A DNA stretch of 64,000 nucleotides from Desulfonatronospira thiodismutans ASO3-1. Lineage in GTDB: Bacteria; Desulfobacterota; Desulfovibrionia; Desulfovibrionales; Desulfonatronovibrionaceae. The stretch covers positions 186,001-250,000 of the forward strand of contig NZ_ACJN02000004.1 in the NCBI RefSeq assembly GCF_000174435.1. Reading direction: 5' to 3'. Position 1 is the stretch's first letter, and the number at the start of each line of letters is the position of its first letter. The notes below the pieces were generated by a model. It worked only from the letters and a program-made list of their open reading frames with translations, had not been told where the DNA came from and did no database searches. Both the position numbers and the translations under genes were made by a program. This document shows positions 8,813-18,088 of this stretch, one piece after another.

Positions 8813-11800
8813 ATGCCCCAGGAACTTCACGATACTCAAAACCAGAATACCCAGGAAAAATCCCCCGGCACCCCCGGGCTGTATGTTGCTGTTGGTGCCT
8901 CTGCAGGAGGCCTGGAGGCCATTGAGGCCTTTTTTGCCGACATGAGTTCCAGCAGCGGCCTGGCCTTCATCGTCATCCAGCACCTCTCCCCGGATTACAA
9001 AAGCCTCATGAAGGAGATCCTGTCCAAGAAGACCAGCATGCACGTGCACAGGATAGAAGAAGGCATGGAAGTGCTTCCGGACAACATCTACCTCATTCCC
9101 CCCAAGAAAAATTTGACTATTTTCCACGGCCGGCTCTTTTTAAGCGAACAGGAGCACACCAAGGGCCTCATAAACCTGCCCATAGACATTTTTCTGCGCT
9201 CCCTGGCCGAAGACCAGGGTGAAAAGGCGGTTTCCATCATCCTGTCCGGTTCCGGAAGCGACGGCATGCGCGGAGTAAGAGCCATAAAAGAGCATGGCGG
9301 CATGGTCATGGTCCAGAGCGAAGACTCGGCAAAGTTCGACAGCATGCCCAGGTCGGCAATTTCCACGGGACTGGTGGATTTTGTGCTGCCCCCTGAGGAG
9401 ATGCCCGGACAGCTCGTTTCGTATGCCAAACACCCTTACGTGGCCAAGGCCGAGAAAAGCGACCGGGTCATCAGCGATGATGACGCCATGACCAAGATAT
9501 TCGCCATCTTGAGGGACAAGTACAAGGTGGATTTCACCCACTACAAGCCAAGCACCCTTACCAGGCGTATCCAGAGACGCATGACCATAAACCATATCTC
9601 GGATATACACGATTATGTCTCCTACATGCAGAGCTATCCCAACGAAGCCGCCACCCTGTTCAGGGAGTTTCTCATAGGGGTGACCCGGTTTTTCAGAGAC
9701 CGGGAGGCTTTTGAAGCCCTCAAGGACAACTGGCTCCAGGAAGTTTTGTCAACCAGGCAAAATAACGAGATGAGATTCTGGATTCCAGGATGCTCTACCG
9801 GGGAAGAGGCGTATACCCTGGCCATTCTGGCCAGGGAGTGCATGGAGCAGACAGGCAGAATGCGCGACATAAAGATATTTGCCACGGATATCGACCGCAA
9901 TGCCCTGCAGGTGGCCGGAGCCGGCAGTTATCCCGAGAGTATCGCTGCAGACGTGCCCCCGGACCTGCTGGCCAAGTATTTCTACAAAAAGAAGGACAGT
10001 TTCCAGATAGCCCGCAACATCCGGGAAATGGTTGTTTTCGCCCAGCACAACCTGATTAAGGATCCACCCTTTACCAATATTGATCTAATAAGCTGCCGCA
10101 ACCTCCTTATCTACCTGCAGACGGATTTGCAGCGCAAGGTTCTGGAATTTTTCAACTTTTCCTTAAACATGCGGGGTATACTCTTTCTTGGCACCAGCGA
10201 AACCACCGGGGAAATGGGGGACTACTTCGAGAGCCTGGACCACAAGCACAAGATTTACCGCACCAGGGGCAGAGTCAAGAACACCCTGGGCGCGAGGGAG
10301 ACTCTTAGAAGCTCTGATAATGTGTACCACATGAACAGGGAAAGAAATGCCCTGCCCGGCAGGAACCTGCGCGGCCGGGAGGATCTTATTCTGGAGCGTT
10401 TCCTGAATGTCCTGGAGGAAGAGCACATCCATCTCGCTGTCATTGTCAATGATCACATGGAAGTGCTGCATGTCATCGGCAACAGTGAAGGCTATTTCAA
10501 ACTGCCTTCGGGAAAGCAGTCCATGGATATTTCCAAAATGGCCGCCAATGACCTGGCCATACCCATTTCCACCGGCATCCAGAAGGTACTGCGCCAGAAT
10601 GAACCCCTGCACTTCTCCAATATCCGGGTTCGCTACCAGGGCGATCACAGGATGGTGGACATGCGCATCAAGCCCCTGCCCCAGAAAAAGGGACAGGATC
10701 CCCTTGTGGCTGTATTTCTGGACGAATCAAAAAAGCAGCAGGACAAGCTCGCCTGTCAGGATGTCGATCAAACCTACGACATCTCCCGGGAGGCAGAACA
10801 GCGCATCCACGACCTGGAGCAGGAACTGCAGTTCACCAGGGAAAATCTGCAGGCCACCATTGAGGAGCTTGAAACAGCCAACGAGGAACTGCAGGCCACC
10901 AACGAGGAACTTCTGGCCAGCAACGAAGAACTGCAGTCCACAAATGAAGAACTGCAGTCCACCAACCAGGAGCTGTATTCGGTCAACTCCGAATACCAGA
11001 ACAAGATCATAGAGCTTACCGAACTGCACAACGACGTGGACAACCTCCTGAGCGCCACCCAGATCGGCAAACTCCTGCTGGACGAAAACATGGAAATCCG
11101 GCGCTTTTCCCCCAAGGTGACCAATATATTCAAGCTCCTGGACAGCGATGTGGGCCGGCCCATTTCTCATATCGCCCACTACCTGCAGGGCCTGGACCCC
11201 ATCGAGGTCATTGAAAACGTGCATAAAAGCGGGGAAATGAGTGAAAAAGAGGCCCGGACCAGGGAGGGACGCTGGTACCTTATGCGGGTGGTCCCCTATG
11301 AAGTAGCTCCGGAGGTATTTTCCGGAACAGTCACATCTTTTGTGGATATTACCAGGATCAAAGAAACCGAGGCGGCCCTCAAAACCAAGGAGGCCCTCCT
11401 GGAGCAGACCCAGAGGCTGTCCAGAGTGGGCGGATGGGAAATGGACGCGGCCACAGGCAGCATCACCTGGACCGACGAGGTCTACAATATCTACGGGGTA
11501 TCAAAGGATTACAACCCAAGCGATGTGGAAAAGGACATGCAGTTCTATACACCTGAAGGCAGGGACCGCCTGCAGGAGGCTTTCAAACTCGCCCTGGAGC
11601 GGGGCATTCCCTATGACCTGGAACTGCCCTTTACCAAAGCCGACGGCACCAGGATCTGGGTTCGCACATCGGGATTGCCTGAGAAAAAAGATGGTAAAGT
11701 CGTGCGGATCCTGGGCAATATCATGGACATCACCCAGATGAAGGAAATCCAGCAGGCCCTGCGGGAAAGCGAAAAATACTACCGCAATCTTTTCAGCCAG

Positions 11801-12199
11801 ATGCCTAATGCCTTTGCCCTGCACGAAATCGTCCTGGACCATGATGAACAGCCCTGCGACTACACTTTTCTGGAAGTAAATCCCGCCTTTGAAGAGATGA
11901 CCGGATTAAAGGCCAGAGACATCCTGGGCAGAAGGGTCCTGGAAGTCCTGCCGGAGACCGAGGAGTCCTGGATACAGCGCTACGCACGTGTAGCTCTGGG
12001 CGGACCCCCTGAGGATATCCAGGACTACAGCCTGGAACTTCAGAAATACTTCAAGGTCCGGGTCTTTTCACCGGAATACAAAAAATTCGCAGTAATTTTC
12101 GATGAAATAAGAGATACCTCTGATATAAGCCGGGCCCTCAGGGACTGCGAAGAAAAGCTGAAAAAACTGCAGGAAAATTCATCTCCTGGAGGTAAATGA
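8813..12199 (+). CDS. CheB-CheR-PAS fusion signalling protein
   Basis: A 1128-residue fusion. Residues 20-205 are a CheB methylesterase domain with the full triad visible: Ser30 in GASAGG, His57 in IQHLSP and Asp150 in GSGSDGM. Residues 230-480 are a CheR methyltransferase with the SAM motif PGCSTGEEAYT and SCRNLLIYL. Residues 655-745 form a long heptad coiled coil (repeats of EELQxTNEEL). Three PAS domains follow (about 740-850, 860-975, 985-1100). There is no CheB receiver domain and no kinase domain. The following kinase gene overlaps by 4 bp, so the two proteins are probably co-translated and work together. The substrate need not be a chemoreceptor. Start ATG at 8813 behind AGGAG. Confidence 0.93.
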   Translation: MPQELHDTQNQNTQEKSPGTPGLYVAVGASAGGLEAIEAFFADMSSSSGLAFIVIQHLSPDYKSLMKEILSKKTSMHVHRIEEGMEVLPDNIYLIPPKKNLTIFHGRLFLSEQEHTKGLINLPIDIFLRSLAEDQGEKAVSIILSGSGSDGMRGVRAIKEHGGMVMVQSEDSAKFDSMPRSAISTGLVDFVLPPEEMPGQLVSYAKHPYVAKAEKSDRVISDDDAMTKIFAILRDKYKVDFTHYKPSTLTRRIQRRMTINHISDIHDYVSYMQSYPNEAATLFREFLIGVTRFFRDREAFEALKDNWLQEVLSTRQNNEMRFWIPGCSTGEEAYTLAILARECMEQTGRMRDIKIFATDIDRNALQVAGAGSYPESIAADVPPDLLAKYFYKKKDSFQIARNIREMVVFAQHNLIKDPPFTNIDLISCRNLLIYLQTDLQRKVLEFFNFSLNMRGILFLGTSETTGEMGDYFESLDHKHKIYRTRGRVKNTLGARETLRSSDNVYHMNRERNALPGRNLRGREDLILERFLNVLEEEHIHLAVIVNDHMEVLHVIGNSEGYFKLPSGKQSMDISKMAANDLAIPISTGIQKVLRQNEPLHFSNIRVRYQGDHRMVDMRIKPLPQKKGQDPLVAVFLDESKKQQDKLACQDVDQTYDISREAEQRIHDLEQELQFTRENLQATIEELETANEELQATNEELLASNEELQSTNEELQSTNQELYSVNSEYQNKIIELTELHNDVDNLLSATQIGKLLLDENMEIRRFSPKVTNIFKLLDSDVGRPISHIAHYLQGLDPIEVIENVHKSGEMSEKEARTREGRWYLMRVVPYEVAPEVFSGTVTSFVDITRIKETEAALKTKEALLEQTQRLSRVGGWEMDAATGSITWTDEVYNIYGVSKDYNPSDVEKDMQFYTPEGRDRLQEAFKLALERGIPYDLELPFTKADGTRIWVRTSGLPEKKDGKVVRILGNIMDITQMKEIQQALRESEKYYRNLFSQMPNAFALHEIVLDHDEQPCDYTFLEVNPAFEEMTGLKARDILGRRVLEVLPETEESWIQRYARVALGGPPEDIQDYSLELQKYFKVRVFSPEYKKFAVIFDEIRDTSDISRALRDCEEKLKKLQENSSPGGK

Positions 12200-13509
12200 T
12201 CTTGGATAATTCAGACGGGCCGCACAAGGATCCCCTGCGCAGAAAGGCCGAGGAACAGCTGCAGGACAACCCCCCGGATATAGACGAGGCTGGTCTGCCC
12301 CCGGAGAAAATCCGGAACATGCTGCACGATCTGCGGGTGCATCAGCTGGAGCTGGAAATGCAGAATGAAGAACTTCGAAGCACCCAGCTGGAACTGCAGA
12401 CTGCCAGAGACAAGTTCGTACGCCTGTACAATCAGGCCCCGGTGGGATACCTGAGCTTAGACAAGCACGGCCTCATCCGGCAATTCAACCAGACCTTTAT
12501 GGACATGACCGGTTTTACAGAAACCGAGATAAACGGCGTTCCACTGGCCGACCTGATGGACCACACAGGCCGGGAGACCTTTCTGGCCCGCTACAGGGCT
12601 TTATTCAAAGATCCCCGGAATAAAAACATGGAAGTCAATCTTCGCACCCCCAGCAGAAAATACCTGCCCGTTAGACTTGCCGGTCGTATAGAAGAACATG
12701 ACCTGCAGGGGGATGGTAAAGATCAGGATCGTTATCTCTTGCTCATTGTAAGCGATATAACCGAACAAAAGCAGGCCAGGGAAGAAATTCAGCGAAAAAA
12801 AGAGCAGCTTGAAAAGACCCTTGCAGAGAAAGACCGCTTTTTTTCCATACTGGCCCATGATCTCAAATCTCCCTTATCCGGTTTCCTCAGCTCCACCAGA
12901 ATCATGGCGGAAGATATCAACAGCTTCAGCCTGGCCGAATTACAGAATGTTTCCGCCAACATGCAAAGATCTGCGGAAAACCTTTACAGCCTGCTGGAAA
13001 ACCTTTTGACCTGGGCCAGAATGCAGAAAGGCGACACAGACTTTGAACCGGATGTTATAAACCTTCATGACCTGGTCAGGCAAAACATGGAACTGTCCAG
13101 GTCCGTTTTCCAGCACAAGGAGATCATCTTCGAATCCAGGATATCCCCGGAACTGCAGATTTATGCAGACTCCAACATGATAGGTACAGTGCTTAGAAAT
13201 CTGCTGTCCAACGCCGGAAAATATACACATGACAAGGGACGGGTCGTAGCCGGGGCAGAGAAAAAAAACGGCGGCATCACTGTGTACATCCAGGACTCCG
13301 GCTCAGGCATGGATCAAAAAACCCTGCAGGGCCTTTTTCAGATGAACAGCAAGGCCACCCAGCCCGGGACCCGCGGGGAATCCGGGACCGGGCTTGGACT
13401 TTTGCTGTGCCGGGAAATGATTCACCGGCACCAGGGTGAAATATGGGCCAGGAGTGCACCCGGCAAAGGAACCACGTTTTTTTTCACCCTGCCGGGTCAT
13501 GAAACCTGA
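12196..13509 (+). CDS. PAS-domain sensor histidine kinase
   Basis: A 437-residue kinase: an N-terminal helical region (about 35-75), a PAS domain (75-190), HisKA with His221 in FFSILAHDLKSPLSGF, and HATPase_c with NLLSNAGKYT, DSGSGM and GTGLGLLL. No transmembrane segment is visible. It starts at an ATGA overlap with the stop of the CheB-CheR-PAS gene. The N-terminal EELRSTQLELQ segment resembles the coiled coil of that partner, so the two may contact each other; this is inference. No receiver or response regulator gene lies next to it. Confidence 0.92.
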   Translation: MILDNSDGPHKDPLRRKAEEQLQDNPPDIDEAGLPPEKIRNMLHDLRVHQLELEMQNEELRSTQLELQTARDKFVRLYNQAPVGYLSLDKHGLIRQFNQTFMDMTGFTETEINGVPLADLMDHTGRETFLARYRALFKDPRNKNMEVNLRTPSRKYLPVRLAGRIEEHDLQGDGKDQDRYLLLIVSDITEQKQAREEIQRKKEQLEKTLAEKDRFFSILAHDLKSPLSGFLSSTRIMAEDINSFSLAELQNVSANMQRSAENLYSLLENLLTWARMQKGDTDFEPDVINLHDLVRQNMELSRSVFQHKEIIFESRISPELQIYADSNMIGTVLRNLLSNAGKYTHDKGRVVAGAEKKNGGITVYIQDSGSGMDQKTLQGLFQMNSKATQPGTRGESGTGLGLLLCREMIHRHQGEIWARSAPGKGTTFFFTLPGHET

Positions 13510-14056
13510 TATTCATCTTTTTGTCTCTTTGGGTCCAGACAAAAAAACCAGTACTGCAGCAAAACTTTGCCTGCAGCCCAGATGATCTGTTTTCAGCAAA
13601 AAAACATTTAACCATGAAGGACATGGAGATCATCAGCAGCTGCAAAACGGTTATGGAACAAGCAGGCTCACATGCTGAAAACTTTCTTGTGAGTTTTTGC
13701 ACGAATGTCTTGACAGATCAAGCCAGGAATGCTCTTTATGGAAACAGCTTATTGCTGCCTTGGTGGGACTGTCCCTTGACAGCCATTTGATGCAGGAAAG
13801 GTGACCATTCAGGGGGTTCCGCGGTGATGATTGCTTGCACCAGGCCGATTGAGGCATCCCCTGAATGGTTACCAGAAAACTCCCGGAGGTGATAAAAAGC
13901 GTACAGTTTGTGAAAGTTTATGCCCAGTGCCTTAGTTATGCTCAGCACACAGGCATACCTCCGTCTGCCTTGCTTTGATGGCTTTTCAGGGGACTTGGGA
14001 GCTTGAAACAGAGCTGATTGCTGCCAACATTGTTTTTTAAAGGAGGTGCGTATTTT
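13510..14056. other. 547-bp intergenic region before the redox operon
   Basis: No credible gene. It contains the family B copy B2 (13801-13872) and a lone GGGACTGTCCC-like motif near 13766. TTGACA occurs at 13710 and 13776, but neither has a good -10 partner. The strong AGGAGGTG ribosome binding site at 14041-14048 belongs to the next gene. Confidence 0.65.
13801..13872. mobile_element. family B MITE-like element, short copy B2
   Basis: A 72-bp copy with termini GTGACCATTCAGGGGG and inverted CCCCTGAATGGTTAC. It keeps both ends but has lost most of the interior seen in B1 and B3. Flanks are CAGGAAAG (13793-13800) and CAGAAAAC (13873-13880), 6 of 8 matching, consistent with an old duplication. 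It lies 185 bp upstream of the HmcB-like gene. Confidence 0.7.
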
Positions 14057-15127
14057 ATGAACCGGAGAAAATTTTTAGGTGCCATGGGTGTCGCCGGTTT
14101 AGGCGTGGCAGGGGCCGGAAAGGTCCTGGCCGCGGATGATGGTGTCACAGGTGCCGCGGTCAAGGACGTCGAAGGCTTACCGGACAGCTATGCAGTCCTT
14201 TTCGATGTCACCCGGTGCATCGGCTGCAGGCAGTGTGAAGATGCCTGCAATTATGAACAGAGACTGCCGGAACCTGATGCAGAATTTCATGATACTCAGG
14301 TCTTTGAGGAAACCCGCAGGACGGACTGGAAAACCTACACAGTGGTCAACCAGTACGACGATAAGCCCCCGGGAGCCGGGGATCTTTACCGCAAAATCCA
14401 GTGCATGCACTGCCTGGAACCGGCCTGCGCTCATTCCTGCTTTGTCAAGGCATTTGCCAAGCGCCCGGACGGGGCTGTTACATACGACCCCAAGGTCTGT
14501 GTCGGCTGCCGGTACTGCATGATGGCCTGCCCCTTCAATATTCCGGCATATGAGTACCACATAGCCCTTGATCCCCTGGTGACCAAGTGCACTTTCTGCG
14601 AACACCGGCTCAAGGAAGACAGAGAGCCTGCCTGTGTGGAGATCTGTCCCACCAGGGCCATGTATTTCAGCACCCGCGAGGAGGTACTCAAGGAAGCCCG
14701 CAAAAGAATAGTCAACAACCCCGACAAGTACCAGTCGCATATCTACGGGGAACACGAAATGGGCGGCACCAACTGGATCTACATATCCGGTGAACCCTTT
14801 GAAGACGTCGGAATGCGCATGGACCTCGGAAACAAAGCCGCTGGAGAATATACCTCAGGTGCTCTGGGCGGTGTCCCTCTCATTGCTTCATTCTGGCCGG
14901 TTCTTCTGGTGGGTGCCTACGCCATATCCAAACGCAGAGAAAAGGTAGCCAAGGAAGAAAGGGACAGTTTTGTCTCCCAGGTTATTGCCGAGGCAGGACC
15001 CGAAGCCGGTCGAAGACTGGCGGAAAGACTTTCCAGATCCGAAACCCTGGACAAGGCCGCCATCGAGGAGGAAGTAAAAAAGGCTTTGAATGAGGCCGCT
15101 GCCAAAACCGAGAGGGAGGATCATTAA
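14057..15127 (+). CDS. Hmc/Nhc-type periplasmic ferredoxin subunit (HmcB-like)
   Basis: A 356-residue iron-sulfur electron-transfer protein. It starts with a Tat signal (MNRRKFLGAMG, then a hydrophobic stretch to about residue 25). Four cysteine clusters that could bind four [4Fe-4S] centres follow: CIGCRQCEDAC, CMHCLEPACAHSC, CVGCRYCMMAC and CTFCEH ending in CVEIC. A single hydrophobic segment near residue 275-293 should anchor it in the membrane, followed by a charged tail. This build matches HmcB, NhcB and HybA. It is the first gene of the operon; in known Hmc and Nhc complexes a multihaem cytochrome gene comes before it, and none is here. The start at 14057 follows AGGAGGTG. Confidence 0.88.
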   Translation: MNRRKFLGAMGVAGLGVAGAGKVLAADDGVTGAAVKDVEGLPDSYAVLFDVTRCIGCRQCEDACNYEQRLPEPDAEFHDTQVFEETRRTDWKTYTVVNQYDDKPPGAGDLYRKIQCMHCLEPACAHSCFVKAFAKRPDGAVTYDPKVCVGCRYCMMACPFNIPAYEYHIALDPLVTKCTFCEHRLKEDREPACVEICPTRAMYFSTREEVLKEARKRIVNNPDKYQSHIYGEHEMGGTNWIYISGEPFEDVGMRMDLGNKAAGEYTSGALGGVPLIASFWPVLLVGAYAISKRREKVAKEERDSFVSQVIAEAGPEAGRRLAERLSRSETLDKAAIEEEVKKALNEAAAKTEREDH

Positions 15128-15129
15128 TC

Positions 15130-16308
15130 ATGAGTACCCAACACCACCCTGATACTGGCCAGTCATCCTGGTTCACCCCCTTTAATGTAATAGCCGGGCT
15201 GATCGTCCTCGTGGGTATCTATCTGACCTATCTGCGGTTCACTGGAGGACTGGCTGCGGTCACCAATCTGGATGATTACTATCCCTGGGGAATCTGGATC
15301 AGTTTTGACCTGCTCTGCGGAGTGGCTCTGGCCGCCGGCGGATATACAACAGCTGCGGCCTGTTATATATTTGGAATCAAAAAATACCACGCAGCTGTCA
15401 GGCCTGCAGTGCTCACTGCATTTCTTGGCTATGCCCTTGTGGTCTTTGCCCTGCATTACGACGTCGGACAGCCCTGGAGGCTTGCTTATCCGATTTTCGT
15501 GCAGCAGGGAACGACCTCGGTGCTGTTTGAAGTAGGTCTGTGCGTCTTCTTATATCTGACAGTCCTTTTCCTGGAATGGCTGCCGGCCCCCCTGGAATGG
15601 CTGAGGCTCAAAAGAGTCAGAAATATTGTGATCAAGCTCACCCTGGTACTGACAATCTTCGGAGTCATTCTCTCCACTATGCACCAGTCTTCCCTGGGCG
15701 CTCTGTACCTGATTCTGCCAAGCAAGATGCACCCCTTGTGGTATTCATCACATCTGCCCATCTACTTCTTTGTATCCAGCATGTTTGCAGGTCTCTCAAT
15801 GGTCATTTTTGAAAGCACCCTGTCGCATCGCTATTACCACAACAAGATGGACAAGGAGCACCTGGAGGGTACCCCCCATGTGACTTTCGGATTTGCCAAG
15901 GCTGCAGCCTGGATCATGGCCGGATACTTTTTCATCAAGCTCTTCGGCGTGGTCCTCAATGACAACTGGAGCTACCTGCCCACATTCTACGGCTTCATGT
16001 TCAGCCTGGAAATGCTCGGCTTCGTTGCCCTGCCTGCCTTTCTGTACGCCAAAGGGGTCCGGGACAAAAATGTCAGGCTCATTAAATGGACCGCTGTGGT
16101 GGCTGTCTTCGGAATCATCTTCAACCGGTTCAATGTTTCCCTGGTGGCCTACAACTATCACCTGCCCTCAGAACTGAAGTACTTTCCCGCTCTGGCGGAA
16201 ATCGGTGTAACCATATTCGTGGTTACCGTGGGACTGATTCTGTTCAAGTTCATCTCCACAAGGATGCCCATCTTTTACGAGCATCCGGAGTTCAAGGGCT
16301 CTCACTAA
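15130..16308 (+). CDS. NrfD/HmcC-family integral membrane subunit
   Basis: A 392-residue polytopic protein with about ten hydrophobic segments, of the NrfD/PsrC family (HmcC, NhcC, HybB). These subunits pass electrons between a periplasmic ferredoxin subunit and the quinone pool. The length matches HmcC. It begins two bases after the stop of the HmcB-like gene, with GAGGGAGG upstream, so it is translationally linked to its partner. Visible landmarks are YYPWGIWISFDLLCGVALAAGG near the N terminus and repeated aromatic-rich helices. Confidence 0.9.
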   Translation: MSTQHHPDTGQSSWFTPFNVIAGLIVLVGIYLTYLRFTGGLAAVTNLDDYYPWGIWISFDLLCGVALAAGGYTTAAACYIFGIKKYHAAVRPAVLTAFLGYALVVFALHYDVGQPWRLAYPIFVQQGTTSVLFEVGLCVFLYLTVLFLEWLPAPLEWLRLKRVRNIVIKLTLVLTIFGVILSTMHQSSLGALYLILPSKMHPLWYSSHLPIYFFVSSMFAGLSMVIFESTLSHRYYHNKMDKEHLEGTPHVTFGFAKAAAWIMAGYFFIKLFGVVLNDNWSYLPTFYGFMFSLEMLGFVALPAFLYAKGVRDKNVRLIKWTAVVAVFGIIFNRFNVSLVAYNYHLPSELKYFPALAEIGVTIFVVTVGLILFKFISTRMPIFYEHPEFKGSH

Positions 16309-16350
16309 AAAAAACGCCCTGACTTAAGGGCTATCAAACTGGGAGGAACC

Positions 16351-16476
16351 ATGGAATTCTATACAATGCTTGAATTTGATATATTCACCAAGAACTGGGC
16401 TTATATCTTTATGGGTGTTGCAGTGGTCACCATGCTTGGTTGGTGGCTGTTTTTAACCGGCAAGGATGAAGATTAG
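16351..16476 (+). CDS. small HmcD-like membrane protein
   Basis: A 41-residue protein with one transmembrane helix (about residues 17-37, AYIFMGVAVVTMLGWWLFL) and a charged end (TGKDED). The start at 16351 has a GGGAGG ribosome binding site 5-10 bases upstream. Its size, position after the NrfD-like gene and single helix fit HmcD/NhcD, the tiny subunit of Hmc-type complexes. Sequence alone cannot prove that identity. Confidence 0.75.
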   Translation: MEFYTMLEFDIFTKNWAYIFMGVAVVTMLGWWLFLTGKDED

Positions 16477-16550
16477 TGTCCCTTAGGCAGCGGATCAAAA
16501 CGCGGCCTATTCCTGGGATCTGCATAAGACTTCAAAACAGGAGAAAAGAT

Positions 16551-16907
16551 ATGAAACCAATAAAAATTGCCGGACTGGGCGTGATCCTGGTTCTTTTGTC
16601 GGTGTCTCTTGCTTACGCTGATGGCCGGCCAGACCCCATTGTAGGCATTGAAGGAGATCTGTCCCACGTCATAAGCAGTGCCATGTGGTTCGTCCAAAAC
16701 ATGGTCCTGTTCGGAATCGGGGCTGCAATCTACCTTGCTCCAACAATCATCGCCATGATAAGAAGCCACAACAAGCTGCCCCAGATAGCCGCTTTGAATG
16801 TTTTTCTGGGAATTATTGTTGTGGGCTGGATAGGGGCGCTGATATGGAGCTTCACCGGTAATGTCCACCCCCAGAACTTCCTGGACCGCTTCGGCAGTAC
16901 AGCCTGA
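16551..16907 (+). CDS. small membrane protein, superinfection-immunity family-like
   Basis: A 118-residue protein with an N-terminal signal peptide or helix (LGVILVLLSVSLAYA) and two further hydrophobic segments. The block YLAPTIIAMIRSH, then NVFLGIIVVGWIGALIWSFTG, has the shape of the family named for the phage T4 superinfection immunity protein, which is widespread in bacterial chromosomes with unknown roles. It lies 74 bp after the HmcD-like gene and ends just before a strong terminator, so it is probably the last gene of the redox operon. It takes the place where hmcE would stand but is not NarI-like. Start ATG at 16551 behind AGGAG. Confidence 0.72.
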   Translation: MKPIKIAGLGVILVLLSVSLAYADGRPDPIVGIEGDLSHVISSAMWFVQNMVLFGIGAAIYLAPTIIAMIRSHNKLPQIAALNVFLGIIVVGWIGALIWSFTGNVHPQNFLDRFGSTA

Positions 16908-16944
16908 TAAAAAAAGACAAAACAACGTAAAAAAATAAAAAAAA

Positions 16945-16972
16945 GGCCGGGCGGATGATGCCCGGCCTTTTT
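16945..16972 (+). terminator. Rho-independent terminator of the redox operon
   Basis: Perfect 8-bp stem GGCCGGGC / GCCCGGCC with a 7-base loop, followed by TTTTTC and preceded by an A run. It can also serve the convergent FemAB-like gene whose stop is at 16996. Confidence 0.92.
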
Positions 16973-16995
16973 CTTTCTGAAAAAAACTACTGCTT

Positions 16996-18063
16996 TTAAC
17001 CCCGGACCAGGTTGTCCGTATTGATAAAGGCCTGGTATTTCTCCTCGTCAATGGGAAAATCCCAGGATCCGCTGCGCATTTCCAGCCTGCCGCCGAATCC
17101 GCTCTTGAACCGGTAAAGACCGTAAAATGGATGATCCGGGTCAGCACCCGGTGAGACAGCCCCCATGTCGTATCTCAGGCACCCGCGCAGCCTGGACTGT
17201 CGCATGGCCTCCCAGTGTACAGCATAGGATCCCATGAGGTGCCTCCTGGTATTGGAGGAAGCCCCATACAGAAAATGCGCGGTCTGCCCGGATATGGCCA
17301 CTATTCCCCCGGCCAGCAGCTCCTGGTCGCAGGCGGCTAGAAGAAAAAGCACCTCGGAGTTGCAGGGGTCGAATATATGCGCGTTGAAAATGGCTGAAAA
17401 GTGTTCATATGCGCACGTGGCAAATCCGTTTCGCGCAGCAGTCTGCAGGTACAGATCATAAAAGGCAGGCAAATGCTCCATGGAACCGGTCTGCACCTCC
17501 ACACCCCTGCGGCCTGCCAGGCCGATGTTGTACCTGGTCTTGGATTTCATACGGCCCAGGATGTCCTTTTCCGCCGGATCAAGGTCCACTACCAGGGTGC
17601 TGGCCACGGTCATATCCATTGATGATTTTCTAAGATTCCAGGACTCTGTTCCCATGTTCATGCGCATTTCCCTAAGCCTGGGCTCAGGAAAGCCGTACCA
17701 GTGGCCCTGCTGCATCTCCCGGGCGTACTGGGACTCCCAGGGCAGATCATACCTTATAAATGCCGTATCCGGTCCCAGGTGATGCATGAGTTCATAGGAC
17801 AGGGATTCCAGAAAAGGGCCGTATTCTTCCTTGGGCGGTAAAAACTCAGGTCCCTGGGGAACCAGAGCTGACTTCATCTCCGGACCATACCTCTGCAGAA
17901 GCACCAGCACATCCCCGGCGGGAGAAAAAAGGTCCGGCTGGATGTCGAAAGCCATTACCCGGCATCCCAGTCTGGATTTAACCCTGGCCCAGTAAAGGGT
18001 CTGGAAAAGTATGTCCGTGGGTAGAAGCTCTTGAGGCTCTTTGGGCTTGAGCTGTAAATCCAT
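16996..18063 (-). CDS. FemAB-like GNAT-fold acyltransferase
   Basis: A 355-residue protein resembling the FemA/FemB/FemX family, built from two GNAT-like halves. In Gram-positives such enzymes add amino acids to peptidoglycan using aminoacyl-tRNA; relatives in Gram-negatives have varied or unknown substrates. Visible are the SKTRYNIGLAGRRGVEV segment (about residues 183-198) and the second half with AHFLYGASSNTRRHLMGSYAVHWEAM and LRYDMGAVSPG, both typical of the family. There is no signal peptide. It lies 25 bp downstream of the LysR gene on the same strand, so it may be co-transcribed with it or regulated by it. Substrate unknown. Confidence 0.8.
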   Translation of the reverse strand: MDLQLKPKEPQELLPTDILFQTLYWARVKSRLGCRVMAFDIQPDLFSPAGDVLVLLQRYGPEMKSALVPQGPEFLPPKEEYGPFLESLSYELMHHLGPDTAFIRYDLPWESQYAREMQQGHWYGFPEPRLREMRMNMGTESWNLRKSSMDMTVASTLVVDLDPAEKDILGRMKSKTRYNIGLAGRRGVEVQTGSMEHLPAFYDLYLQTAARNGFATCAYEHFSAIFNAHIFDPCNSEVLFLLAACDQELLAGGIVAISGQTAHFLYGASSNTRRHLMGSYAVHWEAMRQSRLRGCLRYDMGAVSPGADPDHPFYGLYRFKSGFGGRLEMRSGSWDFPIDEEKYQAFINTDNLVRG

Positions 18064-18088
18064 AAAAAAACCTTTGCAGATTCCTGGG

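Noticed and set aside
13710-13781. Two TTGACA boxes upstream of the HmcB-like gene
   Set aside because: Neither has a convincing -10 at 16-18 bp, and both are more than 270 bp from the start codon.
13521-13790. 89-codon plus-strand open frame before the redox operon
   Set aside because: No conserved features, no ribosome binding site, and it runs up to the edge of a family B element.
14057-15127. Hydrogenase-2 HybA identity
   Set aside because: No hydrogenase large or small subunit genes are near; the NrfD-like gene plus the 41-residue protein fit Hmc/Nhc better.
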